Of a stretch of DNA of 64,000 nt, positions 55,001 to 64,000 are shown one piece after another; within the stretch, counting starts at the first letter, position 1, and every line of letters starts with the position of its first letter. Under the pieces are notes generated by a model. The model ran no database searches. It saw only the letters and a program-made list of their open reading frames with translations, and was not told where the DNA came from. Both the position numbers and the translations under genes were made by a program. The stretch comes from Mesostigma viride. Taxonomy: Eukaryota > Streptophyta > Mesostigmatophyceae > Mesostigmatales > Mesostigmataceae. Where the stretch lies: positions 62,001 to 126,000 of the forward strand of contig RPFO01000912.1 in assembly GCA_009746045.1 (NCBI GenBank), given 5' to 3'.

Positions 55001-56480
55001 CACAACACTAGACAGCACCGCACTTACCGCTAGTGGAGTTGGCGACTCGCAAGAGGTTGTTCGCCCCCAGGTGGAACTCGTCGATCAGGTGCCGTTGGAG
55101 GAGTTGAGGCCAGTACGGCAGCCTGCAAAAGGGCTCCGGCTCCCGGCCGTTGTTTCTGCAGTGCTCTACATAGGTTTCCATCGTCATGTCGGGCGGCGCC
55201 TCCTTGTCGTTGCCACCGCGACGGGGGTCATCAGCTGGCAGCAAGGTCTCATGCCCAAGAAAAACAATGCGCCCTTGGGAAACATAGGTGCCCTTCCAAG
55301 CAGGGCCGTGCACAAGGCAGCCGTCGTACCCGGAGTCTGGCATATTTACCATCTTACCAAACCCCGGGTAGTCGTGAACAGTAAACAAAAGCAGTGCTTG
55401 AATCTTTGCCGGGTGGAGCCCACCATGCTCATCATCATCCAACACATCACAAATGAAAAACCCATCCCACATCTTCACCAGCTCATCTACAATCAGGTCA
55501 AGAAAAATGTGCATATTCTTTGGGGCCTTACCTTTCTTGTTCCCTCCCACCAGAAGCACCATTGGGCAGAAATGTTTGTTAATGAAGACCCATTCAGGCA
55601 GGTTCAAGATTGCACAGAAACATGGCCAGCTGGAGTGCTGGTCCATGTAGCACCTAGGACATACTCCATCAAAACAAAGCGCTAAAAAAAGGAAGCGTGG
55701 GTCAAGCCGAAACTGAGGGAACAATCTCTTGACGTGCAGCATCGCTCGGGTATCTGCACGCAATTATACAACAGGGAGGTGGGTAAACGGGACGGCCGAA
55801 GTGCGGGCGGCACAACCGAATGTTATAATATGCAGCAAAATCACCACAACATATGCAGCATGAGTTGGGTGAACCGTATACAGCCAGCCAAAAAGCACGT
55901 GCAGAAAAGAAATCGACAAGGACGCCTTTTACCTTTAATTCCGTGGACTTTCCGGTTTGGGTCTTCTTCGTCTTGTTTGTTTTCAGTTTCTCCAGCATAT
56001 CGTAATGCCTTGGACATCTCGGGTATCCTAAAAAATCCGCGGAAACGATTTATAAGAGGGAAGTATCTAACTTGGCGATGTGCCCTTCTTGTTGTTACTG
56101 TCTCTCCATTTCTATCTTCGTATTGTTCATATCTATTGTTTTTACATACTGGGCAGGTCTGGACTTCTTTTGTTTTGTATATATATTTTTCACAGGGGCA
56201 CGCGTCATATACACGCATATCTAACCCTAAACCCTTCATGACTTTCTTGGCTTCTTTTACACTTTCTGGAAGAGAATTACCGGCTGGCAGAACTTTGCTG
56301 ATGAAAGTGAATACCTCATCCGCTAGGGCAGCCGATGCAGAATGCCTGCCGAGTATAGACAAGAGTTCCAACGCGCTAGCTATGGCAGTGTTACTGGATC
56401 CTGAATAAAGTGGTGTGTCTGCTGATATTTTGCCTACTGTAGCTGCGAAGTTTCTGGCAAACGCTTTTGCATCCTCCTCC

Positions 56481-58487
56481 GAGGCCGATAGCATCGTCTT
56501 ACATCGTCCACGCATGCACGCAAATGGCTGACGGCGGTATGGCTGACGGCGGAGTTCAGATCTTTTGCGTCTGAGCCCCAAATTCGGTCAGACCACTTGC
56601 ATTCGATGCGCCTTTCTAAGACGCACTTGCCAGTATAAACGGTTACGGCTGCCACGCAGTATAGACAAAGTTACGCACGTGACCAGCTATGACGACTACC
56701 AAAGCAAAACGAGGGCTGGAAAAGGAGCTGGCACAGCTTCCCAGCGCCCAGCCCAACCCTCTCGCCCTCGCCATTGTTCCGCCGCCAGGCTTACCCGCCA
56801 ACCAGCCGTCTGGGCCTGCCAACCCACCGCCAGCAGCCCCATCTCCCAGCGCCTCGCCTGAGCCCAAGAAACCCTGCCACGCTCGCAAATGGCGCCAGTT
56901 CCTCCCCGGCGACCGAGGATTCTCCCTCACCGGGTGGCAAGAATTGTCGCCGCAGGAATGCATTGAGGTTCTCCAGTTCCTCGAACAGGAGCGGAAGCTC
57001 TTCGTGAAGGGGGCTATTGACTACGATGGAGACATGTCCTGGCTCTATGCTATGAACGAAGCACAACAACGCCTGGCTATCTTGACCAGCCATTTCCAGC
57101 TCCGCCTCATCGACATCACCCGCACGCTCCGCACCCCAGCCCCCGCACAGCCGGCAGCCCCCTCGGCTTCCTCCCTCCGCAAGGATGACATCCGCGCAGT
57201 GCTGGAGGAGCACGTGACCTGGCCGCTGGCCGAGCAGCTGACATCGCTGAACACCACGCTCAACACGGTCGAGGCCCGGGTCTCCAACGTGGAAACCAAG
57301 GTCGTCCACAAGCTCCAGCCCCAGTTCACGACGCTGCACACCGCGGCACAAGCTTCGGAAACGCATGCGGCACTTGTCTCTCGCCTTAACCAGGTGGAGG
57401 GCAAGTGTGGCGTGCTCCTGAAGAAGCTTGAGGCCATCACCGCCCACACCGAGGCCCTGGCCACACAGGTCCCCAAGATAGCGGAGCAGACGGCCACCAT
57501 TGCATCCCAGCCACCCCGGCAGGATGCTGGCGACCTCCCGCCGCTCTCCTACGCGGACCTGCTGCGGTCAGCGACCGCCTCCACCACCGACGCCATCGCC
57601 ACAAAGCTCCAGGAGCTGGAGGACCACCGCCAGGCCCAGCAACGGGAGGTCACCGATCGCGCTCGCCGCGAGTGCCGAGTGGTGCTACGTCGCTTCCCCC
57701 AGAAGCCAGGTGAGACGTCAACCTCTCTTGCTGACGAGCTCAAGAACCAGCTTCTTACCCTCATGGGCCTGGTAGGTGAGGTAGAACTGCGTGGGTGCCA
57801 CCGCCTTCCCCACTCACGGGACAAGGCGGCTCCCCCACCAGTCCTACTCACCTTCTCCTCCCCTGAGGATAAGCAGCGGTTCCTCTCTCGTCGCAAGCGG
57901 TTGCACGACCTCACCTGGACGCTGGATGACGACCTCACCCCGCTCAGCAACAGCAGCGACGCGACCTGTGGCCGGAATACCTCCGCCATAAGCAGGACCC
58001 CCAGAAGCCCAAGGTGTACTGGAGGGGCGGGGACCTGATGATCAACCACAAGATGTGGACGCCCCCAGCGGGCTAGAATAGCAATAGCCCTAGCTTGTAA
58101 CCATTGGCGTCACTGCCGCTAAGGCAGCCATGCCTAGAATGTTGCCTAGCTGTGCCAACACACCTAGTCACGTGCCGCCAACGCACGGTACACAACCAGC
58201 CATAGCCTAGTCCTAGTACAGCCATGCTACGCCCTGGCTATGTTCAGATTACTTGCCCACGCTCCTTGCTATGATATGCTCACATGGGTCTTATTGCACC
58301 CACAGTTTGCCGGATCGTTAGCCTGTCCTTTTAGCTAGCCGCGCCCGATTGCAGCTGTGGCATGCCTTTGGCATGAAGGAGACTGGGGGTCTCTGCCCTT
58401 TCTCCTGTAGTGCACACACAGGGATTAAAAGCACTTCGGTGCTCCGTGACTCCCCAACGGGAGCACGAGTTTAATTAATTAATTAAT
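56481..58487 (+). mobile_element. ORF1-only LINE (HAL1-like) inserted in CACTA2 transposase exon 1
   Basis: An 8-bp duplication CCTCCTCC (up to 10 bp as ATCCTCCTCC) lies at 56473-56480 and 58488-58495. The element has a 208-bp 5' UTR, one ORF1-type gene (56689-58076), a 3' UTR (58077-58470), and a TTAATTAATTAATTAAT tail. It contains no endonuclease or RT, and ORF1 passes directly to a 3' UTR shared with the 280-bp and 216-bp retroposon copies. Mammalian HAL1 elements have the same design and depend on RT in trans. Confidence 0.85.
56689..58076 (+). pseudogene. L1-type ORF1 protein with coiled coil, late frameshift
   Basis: Begins MTTTKAKRGLEKELAQLPSA with a Pro-rich N-terminal region, then a long helical segment (residues about 165-290, with heptad-like TSLNTTLNTVEARVSNVE) expected to trimerise. 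Next comes an L1 ORF1-like RNA-binding region (RRECRVVLRRFPQKPGETST, PPVLLTFSSPEDKQRFL). Near 57943 a one-base shift is needed to reach the C-terminal block PEYLRHKQDPQKPKVYWRGG ending MWTPPAG-stop at 58076. Without the shift the frame ends at 58038. It would bind element RNA. The indel makes this copy probably inactive. Confidence 0.75.
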
Positions 58488-58563
58488 CCTCCTCCCCGGT
58501 ACCAGGCAGATGATCGTCCCCCTCCTGTAAAAAATCATCTATGCTACAGTTCAAATCCGCCAT

Positions 58564-59072
58564 TGTTAGTATTCAGGAATAAATAAGACAGTAAATGTAA
58601 AGTCACGGAAGGCCCCGCGTCAGACTTGATGCGAAATCGTCGAAGCCACAGCAGACCTCAAAACGAACGCGTTGTTTAAGTTGCGCGGTGCTCCCTCTGT
58701 CGGTAGGTGCCGTTTGGTGCCGCCGCGTGAATCGCGCGGACGCGTCAACACACTGCGGCTGACGTCGATGAGTGCCAACCGACGGCTTGGGTCACTTCTC
58801 TGGAGAACTTAAGGTAAGTTAAGTTAATGCAGACCAGTGGTCGCACGCGTTGGGAACCGGCCAACGGCTCTCCTGCAAGACAAAAAAAAGCGGGATACTG
58901 CATGAGTCGTCGGATCGGTGCAGATGGACGGTCAAGATTTCAAGATGATGTATGCGTTCAATTTGCCGCGTCCACTGAAAGGAGTCGTTGTTGCCATGGA
59001 GCCGCAAACACAGGCGGCCGACGCATTGACCCAGGTTCCAACTTTTCTACCCAACCGCCGTTGGGTAGTTAC
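58564..59072. promoter_or_regulatory. CACTA2 divergent promoter region
   Basis: The 509 bases between the transposase ATG (58563, minus) and the accessory-gene ATG (59073, plus) must drive both genes. The plus-strand frame is open from 58827, so the accessory protein could start earlier. No TATA box was assigned. Confidence 0.5.
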
Positions 59073-62000
59073 ATGGCAGCAGAGCAGGATGGGCCTTACA
59101 TGGCCACAGAGGAAGAGTGGCGCTCATTCCGTGTTAACAAGATCAGCGAGGAAGTCCCTTTGCCATTTGTCGCCGAGAGTAACCGGCTGGCAGTCCTCCG
59201 CAGCCAGATAGCGGTGCTATCGCGGAGGTACCTTCACATTGGGGAGCCAAAAGCTAAACAAGATGCTGTGTTAGTTGCCGCAGTTGTCGATAGACTGCTA
59301 AAAATATGCGATTTTGCGGGGGCATTAGCAAACTCAGTTTTTGAGTCAGCAAAGCGGAGGTACGAGGAATTGCATAAAGTGGACCCCGCGAAGGCGGGCA
59401 AGGCTCCGGTATTCCAGCCGGCGCGGAAATTTGTAGCCGCCGAGCTGTCTCGATACTTGTCGAATTCGAAGTACAAGGCAAATAGCGGGAAGCGCGGCGT
59501 TCGCAACCCGGACGAGGGGGGTGCCTTGGCCAACCTAACCAACCTGGACACGCCAAAGGTATAGCTAAGCTCTACATTGGACTTATTCGAACTGAATGCT
59601 TTTCTTTTCCCGATGCAAAGGCAACCGAACTTCATGCATGCAATATTTTCTGATCCGGCACCATTAGTATTGGAGTAAAATGTGTACTTGCCGCTAGCTT
59701 CGACGTCAAGTTCCTTCTTTTAATTGATTTGCTTGTCTTTGTCCTCACAATCGTCGTATCACTCGCACGATCTTAGGTGAAGGTCGGGGTGCCAAAGCCC
59801 AAGATGGCGAATCCCAAGCAAGACAAGACTCACCTCGAGCCACAAGCCCCGGCCAAGGTAGGTTACGGCAAGAAAGCATTCTGGCTACTAGCTTACTGTA
59901 TGTCGTCCGCAAAGATTGTTGCTTTCCACTCTCCATGCTCGTGACCATGTTCTTTTTAAACCGTGGGCATTCACGCGCCCTTATATAAATCTGGTTAAGA
60001 AATGCTACAGTGACTGACAAGCCTATAAAAAAATTTTAATACATGTAATCCATGCCAGCACCCCACCCCATTTATTTTTGCATGCCAGCACCCCACCCCA
60101 TTTATTTATGCATGCCAGCACCCCACCCCATTTATTTATGCATGCCAGCACCCCACCCCATTTATTTATGCATGCCAGCACCCCACCAACCTGTTACGCC
60201 CGCCTTAAGGCGGCGGGCTCCGCTTTGCCTTTGCCATTTTCAAGCGCCCCCATGTCAGATGAGCAAATAGCTCAAGAAATCACGTCCTCTAACTATTGTA
60301 CCTAGTTGGTTGTGTCCGTTTCCCCGAAATTGTGGCATGCGCAGGTCGAGAACACCCTGACGCCCCAGGAGCAGGAAATCGCGCTCCTCCGGGCCAGGCT
60401 CGCTGCACTTGAGCAATCTACAAAGCCGGCCTCAGCTTCAGAACAGTCGGTCGTCTATATCATGGCGCCGCCCCCTGTGCCACCAAGGAACCCTGTCCTT
60501 GCCGTGGCCGCTTCCCCATCGGCCACGTCGGCTCCCCCCGCCGCAGAAACCGCGGCGCCGGCAGCCAAGGCCGCGGCGCCGGCAGCCAAGGCCGCGGCGC
60601 CGGCAGCCAAGGCCGCGGCGCCGGCAGCCAAGGCCGCGGCGCCGGCAGCCAAGGCAGCGGCGCCGGCAGCGAAGGCCGCGGCGCCGGCAGCGAAGGCCGC
60701 GGCGCCGGCAGCCAAGGCCGCGGCGCCGGCAGCCAAGGCCGCGGCGCCGGCAGCCGAGGCCGCGGCGCCGGCAGCCGAGGCCGCGGCGCCGTTCATTCCA
60801 AAGACGCAGAAAAACAAAGTAGAGAAGAAAGCTGATGTGCCGCCAAAGAAACTCAAGAAGGAACGGGAGCCCCAAATAAAAAAGGAACGCGGTACCCCCC
60901 TCGACCTGGGCCTTGGTCACTTTCTGCCGCAGCTCAGCCGCGTGGCCACCATCCGAAAGGATGCCCAGCCGAAAATCGGGATGTTCATCGCCGTGCGGTT
61001 TCTCCTAGAGGACCCTAAGAAGGACCAGGATGAGTGGATCTGGGAGTTTGGTAAAGTCTGCTCCATCAACAAGAAAAGGAAGATCCCACACTCAATCCTG
61101 TTCGTCGAGCATGACGGCGCAAGCAAGACTTACGAGCTCGCCCTCAACGACCTCCCCCAAGACGAGAACAGCAAGGAAATATGTGCTTGGGTGGCTCTTG
61201 ATGGAGTGTACCCCGAGGACATGACGGCGTACCGAGTCCTCAAGCGGTCCCAAGCAGCCGTGAAGGCTGCTGCCTCTGTGGACCCCAACAACATGCAGGA
61301 TCCGGTGAAAAAGAGACAGGTGGAGGAGTCCGCGCAGCAGGTGCCTGTGAAGCGTGCGAAGGGAGTTGTGGCTGGGGCTGCGGTGCAGGGCAGCGAGGCA
61401 AAGGCAGGGACAAAGGTGGTAGTCACCACGCCTGCTGTGGAGAAAGCCAAGGCGGAGGTTGCCACGGCGGCGGCGGCGCAGGCCAAGGCGGAGGTCGCCA
61501 CGCCGGCAGCGGCGCAGGCCAAGGCGGAGGTCGCCACGCCGGCAGCGGCGCAGGCCAAGGCGGAGGTCGCCACGCCGGCAGCGGCGCAGGCCAAGGCGGA
61601 GGTCGCCACGCCGGCAGCGGCGCAGGCCAAGGCGGAGGTCGCCACGCCGGCAGCGGCGCAGGCCAAGGCGGAGGTCGCCACGCCGACGGTGCTGTCGGTT
61701 GCGCCTGCTAAACTGGAATTCAGCGACGTGGATATGGAGCTCGAGCCGGATTTGAAGGAGGCAGAGCGAGAACTGGCCAGGCTAGAAGCCCTCCTAGCAA
61801 AACAAAAGGCCCTTGTTCGCGCCCGGCAGCAGGGTACTGCGACTATGGACATCTCGACGGCAACGGGGATGACATCGGTAAGTATACCTTTTTAGTCGTG
61901 CCTAAAAATAAGTTGTTTGCATCTTGCATGCATGCCATATTGTTGTTCATGTAATCATGGTAAATTATGTTGGCTGATTAGGTTTTGTTGTTTTTCCCCC

Positions 62001-62523
62001 TATGATTTCTGAAATTTTGTTCCGCTATAAAAATCGCCATTTATTGATAGCATCTTTTTTCTGCAATTAAGTTTTCCTGAACATGATTTAGTTGACTTCC
62101 TTGTATGCCTCTTACTTGCAGGTAAACTGGACCGCCTTCGAAGAACAACGTGGTGGGAGGACTGACACTGACGACGCCGATGACGATACCATGTCATCGG
62201 CGTCGTCAGTTGCATCACCATCCAAGGTTAGCTGCACTGCTTTCATTTGGGGGGGAATTATAGGTGTCATGTTTTTGGCATTTGAAGGTATAGATGTTTA
62301 TCTGCAAGGGCCTGTTTTTTTTTCCCCTCTTGCATGCATGGATGTGTGGAATTGTATGTTGCTTGGTTTGATTTGCCATACACATTTGCTGCATGGATTG
62401 TTAGGTGGTGATGAGCTCAAGATCATTGTAGAACGCTTACATCTATGTCAAGGATCTGATTTCTTTTCCTCTTGCATATATTGTGTCGGTTTGCTTGATT
62501 TCTTGCAGGCACCACGAGAATAA
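59073..62523 (+). CDS. CACTA2 accessory protein (TNPA-like candidate), five exons, 739 aa
   Basis: Exons 59073-59558, 59777-59857, 60345-61877, 62122-62226 and 62509-62523 join in phase with GT-AG borders and end APRE-stop. Order: EEEWRSF with a helical domain and ELSRYLSNS (exon 1); a short Lys-rich exon 2; EIALLRARLAALEQS (coiled coil); about twelve AAPAAK repeats; a basic stretch; PLDLGLGHFLPQLSRVATIR with WIWEFGKVCSINKKRK and LFVEHDGASKTYEL; about six AKAEVATPAA repeats; a second helix (ELARLEALLAKQKALVRARQ); and an acidic end. No database family is recognised. Position and architecture resemble the TNPA role of En/Spm (binding subterminal repeats), which is inference. The start could be upstream at 58827. 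Confidence 0.75.
60051..60190. repeat. 30-bp tandem repeat, five units, in intron 2 of the accessory gene
   Basis: CATGCCAGCACCCCACCCCA followed by TTTATTTATG repeats five times, the last unit partial. Confidence 0.9.
60545..60790. repeat. In-frame 21-bp coding repeat (AAPAAKA)n
   Basis: GCGGCGCCGGCAGCCAAGGCC repeats about twelve times with mostly silent or Ala/Glu changes. It encodes the Ala/Lys-rich part of the accessory protein. Confidence 0.9.
61453..61687. repeat. In-frame 39-bp coding repeat (AKAEVATPAAAQ)n
   Basis: Units with GCGCAGGCCAAGGCGGAGGT recur about six times, almost identical, showing recent expansion within exon 3 of the accessory gene. Confidence 0.9.
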
Positions 62524-62849
62524 AAAGTCAGCATGTGACGCCCTGTCGAGCGGCCCGCGATGTTAGCTAGCTGCCATATAGTATTTGATGAAAGGCATTG
62601 AATGCCGAAGATGTCATAACGCCATTACAGACTGCATGTGTTGAACAGGCATTGAATGCCGAAGATGTACATAACGCCGTAACAGTGTTGAATAGTTGAA
62701 TCAACGGGTTCTTGCAGCTGTAAACATTAAAATTATTCAAACATTTAATGAAAAAATCATGATTGTTCGTGCTGTTTTGAACAGCGGTTGTTACTGGCAC
62801 TGCCTGCATGTGCATGGCTGCCAGCATATTGCATTATGGGTGTGTTTTT

Positions 62850-63188
62850 CAGCGCTGTGTTTTCTCACTTTTCTCACTTTTCTCACGTCCTGTTTTTCTC
62901 ACTTTTCTCACTTTTCTCACGTCCTGATTTTCTCACTTTTCTCACGTTTCACACCTCCCGTTTTTCTCACTTATCTCACGTCCTGTTTTCTTGAGATTTT
63001 TCTCACGTTTTTCCCCTTTTTTGACCTTTTTGGGGCAATCTCACCCGGGGGAGAAACGTGTTTTCTCACCCATTCTCACCCCATTCTCACCCTTTTTTCT
63101 CACCTTTCTCACCCATTCTCACCCATTTCTCACCCTTTTTCTCACCTTTCTCACCCTTTTTCTCACGATTTCTCACCCATTCTCAAAG
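62850..63188. repeat. CACTA2 right subterminal repeats (TTCTCAC)
   Basis: Many copies of TTTTCTCAC/TTCTCACC in tandem, the inverted counterpart of the GTGAGAA zone at the left end, reaching to within 14 bases of the right terminus. Confidence 0.9.
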
Positions 63189-63204
63189 CCGAGTTCCTAG
63201 TGTG

Positions 63205-64000
63205 CAGATGCCACATCACAGTCGTCAAGCAGCGCCCAGCACCCAGGAATTTGCCCACCGGCTTCTGCGCTGCATCAGCGCATCCTTTGTGCACCCTCTT
63301 CTGCCACCGCTCGTAATTCTTGCGCGGCTCTGTATCGATAGCGATAAACCACCGGATGATGCACGTGCCCAGCTCGCATCGCTGGGGGTCATGGGCGCGA
63401 CCCCTCGCTCGACCCGTGAGAAGCTGTGCTAGCCCGACCCCGCCACCAGACACCACCGCAGCTCCCGCGTTGGCAAACTCGATGGCAGCGTCTGGGGCAC
63501 AGCTGTTTTTCCCCCATGCCCCCGTGTGCTCCCGGCCAGCCTTCACCCTGTGCTCACCGTGCTTTCTCAACAGTTCCGCACTCTCCGTGCAGTGCCTGCA
63601 GTCCCGATCGTCGGGACCAGGACACTCTGCCGGAAATGCCGGGTCAGTGGTGCGATCGATCTCCACAGGGCTGGCAGTCCCTGCATCATCATCATCCCCA
63701 GCAAGGTCGACGGGAAGATCGGCGCAGTCTCCCGCCTTCACCCCCGCTGCCTTCTCACTCGACTGTGGCCCTGTCCCTGCATCATCATCATCCCGAGCAA
63801 GGTCGAGGGGAAGATCGGCGCAGTCTCCCGCCTTCACCCCCGCTGCCTTCTCACTCGACTCTGGCCCTGGCGGCTTCCCCACCGTCCCCTCTGCCGCCGC
63901 ACTCGCCTGAGGATCGACCACCACCAGTACCTTCATCGCCGCCTCCGCTCTCTGCCTCGCACCACGCTTCCCCTTCTGCAGCGCCTCCGCCTTCCCCCCC
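63205..64000 (-). pseudogene. Host gene, 5' part (continues beyond the window)
   Basis: The minus-strand frame is open from the window edge through an ATG at 63936 (in-frame upstream codons are also open) down to the CACTA2 insertion. A segment SSEKAAGVKAGDCADLP with DLA...DDDDAGT is duplicated in tandem (63685-63860). Then comes a Cys-rich block (CPGPDDRDCRHCTESAE), then CELGTCIIRWFIAIDTEPRK and CLTTVMWHL. It continues at 51696 after CACTA2. Function unknown. The tandem acidic units suggest a flexible N-terminal region. Confidence 0.6.

Larger units (their letters stand above)
52201..58563 (-). pseudogene. CACTA2 transposase (tnp2 family), six exons, 1060 aa without the LINE insertion
   Basis: Exon 1 is 58563-58496 plus 56480-55933, separated by a LINE; then 55753-55028, 54836-54654, 54386-53863, 53617-53424 and 53140-52201. 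All junctions are GT-AG and in phase; the sum is 1061 codons. It begins MADLNCSIDDFLQEGDDHLP. Zinc region: RVYDACPCEKYIYK with CPVC. The tnp2 core is in exon 2 (FDGVCPRCYMDQHSSWPCF, NLPEWVFINKHFCPMVLLVG, FLDLIVDELVKMW). Exon 4 is DUF4218-like (PASEMSRSVHAATHLAGQI, GERCMNT). Exon 6 has SSVGYVVDECYAPEMVVIP (DUF4216-like), a poly-Lys stretch and an acidic end. No stop or shift was seen, so only the LINE inactivates it. Confidence 0.87.
51697..63202 (-). mobile_element. CACTA2: complete 11.5-kb CACTA (En/Spm) transposon
   Basis: Termini CACTAGGAACTC at 51697 and its complement ending at 63202 are perfect over 12 bp. The flanking dinucleotide TG (51695-51696 and 63203-63204) is the only duplication and its removal restores the host frame. 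Subterminal GTGAGAA repeats fill both ends. The element carries a six-exon tnp2 transposase (minus) and a divergent five-exon accessory gene (plus); both are open apart from a LINE inserted in transposase exon 1. CACTA elements move by cut-and-paste. A 2-bp duplication is shorter than the 3 bp usual in land plants. Confidence 0.92.

Noticed and set aside
55841-56581. An alternative transposase N-terminus starting MGLRRKRSELRRQP in CACTA2
   Set aside because: Those codons belong to the 5' UTR of the inserted LINE; the true start is at 58563, across the insertion, as shown by the duplication and by similarity to CACTA1.
60409-60920. Arg-rich and Cys-Arg-rich frames overlapping the accessory gene
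   Set aside because: Shadow frames of the 21-bp AAPAAKA coding repeat; the +1 frame is supported by exon phasing and by homology to CACTA1.
24828-63202. One giant element from the first to the last CACTAGGAACTC terminus
   Set aside because: The interval contains two different transposase genes in the same orientation, each with its own left terminus and its own subterminal repeats.

Overview
The window looks like nuclear DNA of a green alga, most likely a chlorophyte. Genes have GT-AG introns, TGTAA (the usual chlorophyte polyadenylation signal) follows two gene ends, there is a plant-type REC8-like cohesin gene, and the mobile elements are L1-like LINEs, piggyBac, hAT and CACTA transposons. 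No bacterial operon, rRNA or CRISPR array was seen. Species assignment is inference; gene and element structures were read from the sequence by eye.

Layout. 1-2.4 kb: 5' part of a REC8-like gene (minus strand). 3.0-3.6 kb: a 604-bp terminal-inverted-repeat element. 4.5-15.9 kb: a three-level nest, in which a full-length LINE (14-bp target duplication) is split by a piggyBac element (TTAA), whose transposase gene is split by a small hAT element (8-bp duplication). 16.1-20.8 kb: a four-exon host gene of unknown function. 21-24.4 kb: LINE remnants and short retroposon copies with TTAATTAA tails.

24.8-40.4 kb: an old CACTA element (here CACTA1) with a six-exon tnp2-type transposase on the minus strand and a divergent accessory gene on the plus strand. 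Its first transposase exon is split by an 8.56-kb element (here TE-X) with TIRs of about 32 bp and a 3-bp duplication, whose family I do not recognise. 41-43.5 kb: a weak candidate gene. 44.2-48.1 kb: an HTH/F-box-like gene and a protein-kinase gene, both intronless and divergent, with a minisatellite and a 56-bp palindrome between them. 48.3-50.7 kb: retroposon 3' ends with expanded GGAT/GGAG arrays and a MITE-like element.

51.1-64 kb: a minus-strand host gene cut by a complete 11.5-kb CACTA element (CACTA2). Removing it joins the host reading frame. CACTA2 has an open six-exon transposase, a divergent five-exon accessory gene, and in transposase exon 1 a 2-kb LINE that encodes only ORF1.

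The most interesting system is the pair of two-gene CACTA elements. They share the 12-bp terminus CACTAGGAACTC and a conserved transposase, but carry unrelated subterminal repeats and a fast-diverging accessory protein that may read those repeats. Second are the unclassified TE-X element and a 3'-terminal hairpin plus TTAA tail shared by several retroposon families.
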